Origin: Ascaris suum | Lineage: Eukaryota; Nematoda; Chromadorea; Rhabditida; Ascarididae | NCBI GenBank assembly: GCA_013433145.1 | Contig: CM024176.1 | Location: 5,938,520-6,002,519, forward strand | Direction of reading: 5' to 3' | Length of the DNA stretch: 64,000 nt | Part shown: positions 54,547 to 64,000 of the stretch, piece after piece | Numbering within the stretch: the stretch's first letter is position 1 | Layout of the letters: the number at the start of each line of letters is the position of its first letter | Notes under the pieces: model-generated | Database searches by the model: none | What the model saw: only the letters and a program-made list of their open reading frames with translations | Told to the model about the DNA's origin: nothing | Translations under genes and position numbers: made by a program

Positions 54547-56017
54547 AAACAAACACAACCACTCGAGACGACCACGCCACCTTACAATGACCAGCCCTTC
54601 CAAAGATGATGCTTGATTCTGCACATTATTTATTATGCTTTATTTTTTGCATAATGCAACGATGAAGATATTTGCGTTTGTGTTTGCGTTTGTATCAGAA
54701 CATCATTGGAGTTGCTTATTTCTAGGAGTTTCTTTCTGTCGCCACGTTGCCCTAGAACATTTGAAATACTGTAATTTCGAGCAGTGTTATGTTGACATTC
54801 CCTATTCACTCTCTCTCCTCAAAGAGACCACTTTCCGCTCTCGTGACATCTGGCATTCGAATTCAAACTGGCTGATACGACTGGCTGCAGATGTATTTAG
54901 TACAAACCTGCACTACGGTTTGGCAAGGCCATGATAGGTAAATGCATACTGAAACCACCGTTATTTTAACGAAGGATCATATAGAATTCTGATATGGTTA
55001 GCAGAGACGACGAAAACAATCGACTCCCATGCCCCTCGACCAAAAGAGGATGGAAAAGACCGGTTAGCCAGTTCCGTGAGGATGACCAACCTAAGATTCG
55101 GACCTGCTCCTTCATTCACCTCAATTGTAGATATCGGAATTCAAATCAGCACTCGGCTCATACAACCTCAATTTCAAATATGAAACAAGTTGTTATATTT
55201 TACACAAATGTTTGAGACAAAAGGTCAATAGAAATGACTCATCGCAAATACGACAGACGTTGATGAGTCAGTGCCCCCTTCATTGTTTACTCACTCACCG
55301 CAAACTCTCCTTAATGACGTCAACAAAAGATATCGGTTTGCCGAGAAACTTGGGCTTAAATTGTTCACGAATGGCTTCTTTGAGCAAGGCTACAAGATGA
55401 GGGACAGTTGACAGATGAGAGGAAGGGGAGAAGGTGAAAAGAGAGATGGAGAGAAGGATCGCCGCCCTGTTGCGATCCACCGATCCAAATTTCCAAGTAC
55501 GCCTCTAAGATACAACATGCTCCAAAGACAAATTTCACTGCAGACGATGAGAACATGATGTTCAAGACTAATAGCTGAATATGCACACATAAAAGGCAAC
55601 GCAAAGATAAACAACATAAAACGATATTACTGCACAGAGTTTTATCCTCCCCACATCGCTGTTGCCATGTTGAATTCCTTCATGAATGAAAATAAACGGA
55701 AAACCCAAAGAGAATTACCGGCACAACCTGTGCTTTTTGCATTCCACTTGCAAGGCCAACTATTCCATGGCACTCATTTTTTGATTAAACCTCTTCCGTA
55801 ATTTCCTTTAAAGATTGTTTAGTGGTCTGGAAGGGGCGAAAAGCAGTTCGAATGGACATAAAACGCATGAAACATCTCAGCAAATTAAATACACATGCAA
55901 CTAGTAAGAGGAGTAGTATAAACGAGAAAACGCGAGAAAGCAAGTGATCATATAGTGAGCATCGCAACCCCCTAAACTTTGCACCTCTGACCTCGGTTTT
56001 CCCATGATAAAATTACC

Positions 56018-56052
56018 AGACAGACAGACAGAGAGACAAACAAACAAACAAA
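56018..56052. repeat. (CAGA)n/(CAAA)n microsatellite
   Basis: CAGACAGACAGA followed by GAGACAAACAAACAAACAAA, a compound tetranucleotide tract in intergenic DNA. Confidence 0.85.
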
Positions 56053-56426
56053 TACACGCAACTGCAAAAAAGTGATGATGCGATCGAAGAGAAGCTGAAG
56101 AGGAGAAACAAACCTCTAGAAATACGGCTGCGTTAACTTCAGCAATCTTCGTGATCGACCTTCAACGAAATTGTTTCAATACGTCACGAGCCAATAACGT
56201 CTTCAAGAATACACAATAGCAACAAGTAATGTACATCAGAATAACTGTAAGAATCAACAACATAGCTTTCAACATGGCCATTGACAAGAAAATTCTCTTC
56301 CTTCCAATCCTCCAAAGATCCAAGAACACTTGGAGAAGGAAAACTCTGTTTTTAGCTGAAACTTTGCGGTAGTGAAAAAAGTCTTTTCATGGGAAAAGGA
56401 GTGGAGGAGGGAGGAGTGTGTGTGTT

Positions 56427-56449
56427 GGGGGGGGGGGGGGGGGGGGGGG
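56427..56449. repeat. Poly-G run
   Basis: About 23 consecutive G on the plus strand. Similar long C or G runs occur near 27200, 29645, 31847, 52331 and 57548, and long A runs near 51427 and 52841. Such runs are prone to length error in assembly. Confidence 0.9.
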
Positions 56450-58971
56450 AGGGAGGAGAGAAAACTCAATAAGGGTCGAAGTAGCCGTGTTTTCTAAATG
56501 CAGAAATCCTAAACACTGATAGCACACCCCTTTATCCTTCATTTGCCTCGTCTCGTCTCAGTCGCTCAAGTGCTCATCTTCATCGCTTTATCTTTTCAAC
56601 AAAGGAACGGAGATCAAAGTTCTAACAAATACCAAAAGCTACATAGTGGTGGCTGGTTGTCCTAGCCTAAAAACTGAAAACTTTCAAAGCCAAGGAAGAT
56701 CGCTTGCATTTTGGGAAGACCAACTGCAACAATAACAGCAGAATTTCCTCGCATCCCATACAACCTCGCCTAGAAACTTTCAGCGTTTTCGATTATGCTC
56801 CCAGCCTGGAGTACTTCTGGCCGAACGTGTTCAAAATTTGTTACACTTACCACAGTCAATTCCAATTCCTCCGGTTGGCGCTTTTTTATAGCCAAAATTC
56901 AGAGCAGAGTAGTTTTTAATGGGATATTCTGAACTCTAATTCAATATACTTTACATACAATCACTTCCAGGCTATCGCTGACGGTTTTTTAAACACGTCA
57001 CTGGATAATGCTTCGCTCTCCGCCCGGCAGATGTATGCGTAGGTGTGCTGCTAGCGTAAGACTGCAGTAAGTGGAAGGATATCGTGTATGCAACAGGTTA
57101 AAACCCATGTCGAGAGAGGTCGTTGTAAATGTGGGATGATGAAGGATGTGGAGTGAGGAATGAGGAGAAGGGAGAGAAAAGGAATACAGCCAAGAAACAA
57201 GCGAAATATAAGTTTAGCTAATATTTCCTGACTACGTGATATCTGCGAAAGCTGTCAGTTTTAGAAAATACGTCTCATCGTAAACCACTGCTGTGGAGTG
57301 AAAAAAAAAAAGAAGAAAAACTGTTCCTGAAGCTGTCGCTACCTCTATCAGACGAGTACCAACAAATACGACAATGTTGGTCCATGAGTCCATTTCATGA
57401 TTCGGAGAGGTCTAGTTTCAAGAAGGCCCCTCTTGTTTTCGGGAACGGAACCGGAAGACCTACCTCCAGACTGACAGATTAAAAAGCAAACTCAGTGGTG
57501 GTCGCTACAGCAGCTGCATCGCATTTAAGCTACCCCCACTCCCTCGCCCCCCCCCCCCCCCATCCTACTGCTCGCGGCCACAATATGCACTACAAGCCCA
57601 AAAATCGGTGAAAGCTTCGCAATCTGCGACTCAAACATTCAACGAGTAGCAACACAAAACTCGACAATCAAGCAACTAAACGATCTTGCCCAAATATGTA
57701 ATATAAGGGGAAGCCAACAAAAGCGACAAATGAGCCGATCCGTTTCATACCCAACTACCAAAGCAAAAGGACGGATGTAATATTTGGTAAGATATCGGTG
57801 TATCTCCGCCAAAAAAATAGGAAAGTAGTTTCTAAACCGGCTGGATTGAACCACCTACGGCGTAGTATCGCCACCCCCTACGCCAGCAATCGAGACGTAC
57901 GAGCAACGCGGACACAAAAACACCCCATCTTCGCGATAAAACAACGCTGATGCAAAGACGTTTCATCACCATCGAAGATACCTCATAGCGCAATATCTTA
58001 ATTTTTCTTTTATCGTCTGATCTCCTCAAATCAATACTCACTTATAAAAGATTATTTCTCTGCTTTGCAGTCCTAAATCTACAGACTTGCAGTTTGTGGC
58101 GTATTCTTGTGCATTTTGGCGGAAAATGTTTAAATTAGCTAAGCGCGTAATTTTTGAAATTTTATTCGATTGTAGCAGCTATATTGCCAAATATTACTCG
58201 ATCAAAATAAATTGAGGAAAAACGTTCTTTGAAGCGATTACTAGGAATTATTAGGGTTTTTGGTGAGCAAATGAGGAAAGTGCTTCGACCGTCAATTCCA
58301 AAGAAAATATTTGTTTGCACGATCTCGTTGTTCTTCCAGATAACTAAAAAATTTCCACGTGTTATTTCATCTTTTCATAATTTTTTTCAACGACACAACA
58401 CTTCGTCATCACCTCTAGTCATCACAAACAGTGAATTCGACATGATGCCAAATATAGAAATTGCGAATAGCATGCGAATGAACGATGGATATCAAGCAGT
58501 TTCTGAGTGCCTGTTGCGACGTTTAGATTGTGTTAAAGGAAGATGATTTGCATATTCGAAGAATGAATTAAATCGAGAAACGTCACATGTTCATCCGTTA
58601 ATGGTGTCATCGAACCATCTTTTAAGAGGATTGGGGAAGGGGTTGCGGAGTAGTGGGGAGGCTGCTGACAAGAAATAAAGGAGGAGAGGAGAGGAGAAGG
58701 CACGAGGTATCCAGTGAAGATTTTGAGATTTTGAGGTCTGCGCCGAGAAATCACGGCTTGGGCGAATTTGGTACGTTTGGTGCAGATCTGGCTCGAGATG
58801 TATTTATAAACAGCTATCTAAAATGTACTCACTGCATTGTACGAGAATCGAACTTGGTTAGCGCTCTATTACCTTTAATTAGGTTCGTTCTATTGGTGAC
58901 ACACCTAATTTAACTCGAAGTTTATTCAGTTACGTTCAATTGAATTGTTTTCTTTGAGGTTCTCATTACAT

Positions 58972-59051
58972 TTCAACAGAACTCCCACATTACAAGAGGA
59001 TGCCTCATAACATTATGAGGCATCCTCTTGTAATGTGGGAGTTCTGTTGAA
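58972..59051. repeat. Perfect palindrome, 39-bp arms with 2-nt spacer
   Basis: Left arm 58972-59010 and right arm 59013-59051 are exact reverse complements, separated only by CA. It lies in the intergenic space between the kinectin-like gene start and the 3' end of the right-edge gene. Such a structure could be a miniature foldback element, a hairpin RNA source, or an assembly or amplification foldback artefact. Confidence 0.9.
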
Positions 59052-59432
59052 TATTCCTGGGATGGGAGATATTACTCATCATGGAAATTGCTCAATACGG
59101 TTGTAAAATGTAATGCACGACACCGACCCCGAATCTTCAGTAGAGGTTGCAATTAGCTTTTGCCTTTCAATGCAACGACCTTATCAGAACGATGAAGTGG
59201 ATGGGAAAAACAATAGGGGAATTGAGTTCCAGTGTTTCCCCTTCTAAGCCAACAGGATTCCCGCATCATAGAAATAATGGCTATTGCATAATTTGTTGTT
59301 GAAGTTAGTTTTGAGTGGATTGTTTCGTTTTGAAGCATCGTCTCGGAAGTGTTCCAGTGAGTGTTGACGCTGAGCTGGTTTGAACAGCAGGGACTCTCAG
59401 GATATCAAAGAGGCTTCACAATAGACGATCAC

Positions 59433-59438
59433 TTTATT
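59433..59438 (-). other. Polyadenylation signal AATAAA of the right-edge gene
   Basis: Canonical AATAAA on the minus strand, about 210 nt past the TGA at 59649 and before the intergenic space. It supports 59649 as the true end of the right-edge gene. Confidence 0.5.
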
Positions 59439-59648
59439 GCTCTAAAAATACTGCATCAAAAATTGTTTACTTACCACCATACTTACATAAGTTCCCTTAA
59501 TTTTCACAACAAAACCCATGGATAGCTCAGAGAGCAAAGAACAAATAAACACTGTTTAAGGAAGCATCATAACATAGATCGCATTACAATGACATAAAGT
59601 TGACCAACAAGAAGGAAAATATTCTCTGAGGTAATAAAGCTCTCCATA

Positions 59649-62600
59649 TCACTTATATTCTAATCCATGAGGGGTCAAAAAATTCAATTTCACCATTGAC
59701 AACTCAAGGTCGTGCGGCTGTGGTCGTACATCCAACAGGGCAACTGCCTTGTCGGCGGTATCTCCGCTCTTAGAAGAAGAGAGATAGGGAACGCTTATTT
59801 AAGACTATAAGGCATCTTATTGCTTAAAATAGCATATTCTCCATACGAGGGTTACCTGATTTTTGTGGAATCAGTTCCCGATGTTGCTGACCCAACTTTT
59901 TGCGGGATAAAACAAACGCTAGCTTATTGTGATTCAGTATGGCTCTTTCATCGAAACACTAGGCACGTAATGCTGCCTTTGGTCGCCTCACAGTGTCGTC
60001 TCGAGTGCACCGTGTAGCTGAAGTCACCTTGTGCGCAAAGTACGTCGAATTTAACACCACTAAATGCATTTTCGATTGCTTTGATGATGGAACGTTTCGA
60101 CTTGCCCACATCATTGTCGATTGCCTAAACTTCATGAAATCGTTGTCGATGAACAAAATGTTGTGAAGTAAGTACTACAATGTTGACTGATTCAATCTTG
60201 AAAAGTTGGCGTCACATACTCGAGCTGAGGTGACTGCTGTCAAAGACTGAATTCAGTACGGTGGTGAAGCAGCAGCGGAATGGAAGTCTATGTTCCCAGA
60301 TAAGACGTTCAAAATGAACGAGTCTTAATATTTAGGCTATCTAACACTCAAGATTATCAGACGTCGAAATCGACTTTGTTCAATCGTTTCTAATAGTTTC
60401 ATAAAGGCGTCCATTATCGCATTACCTTAATTAGTAGTCTATTACCTTTTATTTCTCTTAAAGGTAAAGATATAAGGCAAGGGAAAATGGTAATGAGATA
60501 TGAGTAAAATCAGCACAATTGAAACCACAATAATTACACGAAAAGGTGATATTCCATACAAAAGAATAGTCTCATCCATTCCTCATCCATCTCATTTACT
60601 GATCTTCACCGTGAAGATGTTTGAAAGAAATTGATTTTTTGGTCGAGTCCCATGAGGAGGGCTTTCTAAATTCCACAATTGTCCTAATTTTAGCACTGAA
60701 GCCTTCCGCTTCGGTCATGGTATTTCACGAAACTCAGCCTACCCCACAGCAACGTTATGCACCTTCCACTCTAAAAATATAAGGTGTGCTCAATAAAAGG
60801 ATTCGTTGGAGGTAATCGTGAACCGTCTCGCGAGCTAGCACTCGGCATTCTGATTTCCGCAACCAATTCGAATCTCCCTTATGAGTTGTCGGACTTTCCC
60901 ACTCTTATGGCCTTTTTGTGGCAATTTCACTAGGAATGATGTTTAATGATAAATGCCATTATACACCCCTTTTGCAATGGCTCTCACATCATAAATTCCA
61001 AACAAACAAAAAATGAGCTCAACAACTGTTTCCAGTCTGAAATGCCCTTTATATTCTGAAATTAAGATAGGCATTGCTGGAGACGAATTTAATGGAAGCA
61101 TTGCTGGAAGTGAAGGATACCTGCATACCTGTGACATAATATCCGCTAATTCTCGATTGTTACATTTTACCGGTGACACTGCAATGATTCCTGATGCACT
61201 TCGCCTTCGCTCCTGAATAAGATTGTCTTTCTTTGTCATCTACTAAATTATTCATCAGTGCACTGCGTTATAAAATCTATCATGAAGCATTGGTTCCATC
61301 CACCGACGAAAGCGCTGCACATAATACTGAAGCTCGAGTCAAGGACCTGGTTTGATGAAGCATGATAATAGCAAGTGGAGAAGCGTGCTGAAACGGCTAG
61401 CATGTCATGCGCTTTCTGCATTTCCACTCCCTTACGCAATCAATTTTATCTGCTGCCAGTAAATGTAAAATGCATCGGTCAATCAAGGAAGATTTTCCAA
61501 GAGATCCTATATAATATGGAAACCTAATCGATGCAACGAATATAGCAAGGAGTAAAAGAACGAAATCAGAAAATGTGCTTGAAACGAAAGAATGACCAAA
61601 CAATTTCGAGAGTGTCATGAATGAAGTAAAACAGCGGTGTACGTTATAAATTAAGAAGAAGAAAAGCATTAAAAAATACTTCGGTGCTGAAGTCGACTTT
61701 TTCTAATGCTAGCCATGGGGGAGCGGGGGCACTATTAGAGCAACTCCTCATTTCTACCAATTTATGAATTTTTAAATACTGAAAACGCTTTCGAATTTGT
61801 TCTATCTAAATGAAAGATGGTAGAGATGATCATCCAAAGATTTCTGCGGTATTCAATAAATGTTATTCTTCTTACTTAGGTGGTTCTCGAGTTGCTTCAG
61901 TGCTTCTCGGGTACTATTCACCGAAGTGTCAAAAGGTAAGAGCAGAAATTAGATATTACTGCCATGACGTTGCAGTTATATGTTTTGTGAATGCAATTTT
62001 ATAGGAATGCAATTGTTTCAAACTTCTCTTTCAATGTTGAGAAAAATTGTTTTTTTTTTCGGTTATGGCATTGCAGTTTCGATAAATTTACCAGAAGAGG
62101 AACTTCAACCGGATTTAATCTTCTATTAGGTGCAAAATCGACTCTGTTAGAGGATCCTCTGCGCACTCTTATAATTGCCGGTACATCACGCTCGAATTCA
62201 TCCGTCATACGTGCAGTGATAATCTTGATAGAACTTTTAAGACAGCACATTGCTTGACAATATAGGATGGCGTAACACTAGATCTTGGATCGTTGGACTA
62301 TTCTATAAATTGCTATTGCTATTGAGAGTATCGCATGAAGTTGGCGTGCCTAAGAGAAATAGTGTCGACATTATAGCGTTGAATAATGCAATATAGCATA
62401 AATTAAAGACCTTTCTGTCGTTGGCACAGTATCTTGTAATTTGAAAATTAAAAATGAACAACGGAGTGATTACTTAGTGTTCGAGACTTGTAGTCATATT
62501 AGGTTACATTTGAAATGAGAATATGATTGCCAGAATAATGGGATTAAAACGATAGAGAAAGGATCATTAATACGTCAGTTAGGTTGGACAAGGCTGAGAG

Positions 62601-64000
62601 AATGTAACGAGGAATCGGCTATTTAATGACTGTCTTCAAGGCTGCAGCTCCGGAAAATAGAACATTACAATTAAATGGAAAGGTAAAGGAGAACTACAAA
62701 AAATTAGTTTTTGGTTATAGCAAATTTTTTGAGACTTGGTAAAGGTCTTACCTTCATTCGCTTCAACAACAAGTATCGTCTGTCAAATACGTCATATGGG
62801 ATCAATCTTTCAGTACTCAATGGTTCGGATATTACTGTAATAGAGATTTTTTAAATCGTAAAAATGAAACGTGCTAAACGAGGTGGAAAAAGTCAATAAA
62901 TAAGGCTGCATGAAAGCAAAGATTTGAATGAAACAACGAAATATTTTTGCATTCACCACTGTAATTGTAAACTACAATAAATGAGAGGAATAATCGACGA
63001 AGTGAGATTTAATTATGTGTGCATATGATCAAGCGACGAATACATGAATGACAACGGAAAAACTGCAACGATCGCGGGTCGACGTTATTGCCTGTGCGCA
63101 TCGTTTGGAGGTTAAATAAGGCAGCAGTGAGTTATTTTTTTCAGTGTAATTGGGAGATCTAAAATCACATCGTGGAGTTAACTTTTTTCAATGGAATGCA
63201 TTGCTCGTATTCCCTCGCTGCTTCTCTCTGCTCTGCCCATTCGGAAAAAACTGAATTATTTAGTGAATAGAATTGCGTGCAAGTGCTTGTGAACTTGTAA
63301 TTGCCTGACCTTTGTGCAGCGGCGAGCGTGTGACGGCAGTCTGTGGCCACTCCTCGTCGTAAATATCTGATGACAGAGTTTCATTACTGATAGAAGCTGA
63401 GTCTTCGGGAACTGGCCAGAACCGTGAAGAACTGGCACAACCAAAACTTGGCACATTATATCACGTCATTTTTTGAGAGTCCTATAGCGGCATCAAATTC
63501 CAGAGACTGAGGGAAGGAAAGTGAAGCTTACATCAATTTTCACCTCGCATAGAAGATACTTGCGATGTACCGTATATTTTAACTAATAACCACCAGAATG
63601 CTATTAGGCTGTTGATGTGAAAAGATAGGGACTGTATTGGACTAGGCTCTATTAAGATGGAATGACCATATCCCTGTCACATAACGTGCAACGCTTTAGC
63701 AGGTGGTGAGCATAAGTTTGAGATGCTCGAAAAAAATTGCTAGGGATTTATTTCGAACTTGGATTTAGGAGAGAGAGGAGATTATTTGTGGATGTGTCTT
63801 CGGAGAGGACTGCGAGTGGGGATTCCTGCGTCACGAAATTTTAGTATCTGCGATGCTTCCGCAGAATACTATGCAAGTAGACAATAGTCTCTGATTTCTT
63901 ACATTCAGAAATGCTCTCACCATCCTCTTCGCGATCGTCATCCAGGTCATCCAAGGAACTTTCGAGATAGGATGTCATGTGGCTCGCTGATTGCATCGAC
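59649..64000 (-). CDS. Unrecognised multi-exon gene, 3' part (5' end beyond the window)
   Basis: Exon chain on the minus strand: 64000-63921 (partial), 63411-63310, 62834-62752, 62223-62092, 61326-61264, 61212-61171, 61055-61008, 60124-60028, 59895-59856 and 59766-59649 (TGA stop). Phases agree at every junction, giving about 268 residues. The visible product opens with an acidic, serine-rich stretch (SSLDDLDDDREED, then EDSASISNETLSSD), then a basic part (DRRYLLLKRMK; RMTDEFERDVPAIIRVRRG), an aromatic/basic piece (YYVQRFRRWMEPMLHDRF), and ends LLDVRPQPHDLELSMVKLNF. I see no domain I can name, no signal peptide and no membrane segment. The first three exons have good sites (G|GTGAGA, AAG|GTCAGG, AAG|GTAAGA). 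Several downstream acceptors (ATCAAG, GCAAAAAG, AAGAG) are weak, so those exons are less sure and others may be missing. Confidence 0.55.

Larger units (their letters stand above)
54547..59432. other. Intergenic region upstream of the kinectin-like gene
   Basis: About 4.9 kb between the kinectin-like 5' end and the right-edge gene's AATAAA. It contains the promoter region of the kinectin-like gene (no clear TATA element picked out), C/G runs, a tetranucleotide tract and the perfect palindrome at 58972. The 105-codon plus-strand open frame at 58229-58546 has no supporting features. Confidence 0.5.

Noticed and set aside
58229..58546. 105-codon plus-strand open frame
   Set aside because: Its end looks mildly protein-like, but there is no motif, promoter or splice evidence, and chance frames of this length are common in the window.
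61881..61934. Plus-strand stretch with good acceptor (TTCTTACTTAG) and donor (AAAG|GTAAGA)
   Set aside because: Lies opposite the right-edge minus-strand gene and is very short. No partner plus-strand exons were found.

Overview
The window looks like AT-rich nuclear DNA of a nematode. It has split genes with many short exons (about 50-200 nt), splice sites of the nematode type (acceptors such as TTTTCAG or TTTGTTTCAG, donors GTAAGT or GTATGT), and a spliced-leader-like acceptor 23 nt upstream of an initiator ATG. Long introns, several pure (TA)n tracts and homopolymer runs would fit a strongylid or hookworm-like genome, but that placement is inference. There is no prokaryotic organisation and no CRISPR array.

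Layout. Positions 1-14,400 are gene-poor and hold tandem or interspersed repeats and a few exon-like open stretches. Around 14,404-16,200 there are exon-like stretches on the minus strand, the best being a terminal exon at 14,404-14,585. From 16,360 to 30,300 the sequence is mostly intergenic or intronic, with an inverted pair of one repeat family (about 16,360 and 19,130), a GC-richer island (about 20,200-21,420) and (TA)n tracts.

The main gene runs on the minus strand from 54,520 to 30,319. It has about 25 exons encoding about 1,000 residues: an N-terminal membrane anchor, a KET-containing juxtamembrane motif, a lysine-rich stretch, then a long coiled coil. This is the architecture of kinectin / p180 (RRBP1), an ER-membrane receptor for ribosomes and microtubules. 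All exons join in phase if one 17-nt microexon and one GC-AG intron are accepted.

Inside its 5.7-kb intron, on the same strand, lies a second coding region (40,932 to about 41,909). It ends in an AMPK-type glycogen-binding (CBM48-like) module. It is either a nested gene or an alternative terminal exon of the kinectin-like gene.

At the right edge is the 3' part of another minus-strand gene (59,649 to beyond 64,000): ten exons in compatible phase, an acidic start and no recognised family, with an AATAAA about 210 nt past the stop. A perfect 39-bp-arm palindrome (58,972-59,051) lies in the intergenic space between it and the kinectin-like gene. I found no convincing new multi-gene system. The most distinctive items are the nested CBM unit, the microexon and GC-AG intron, the perfect palindrome and the repeat pairs.
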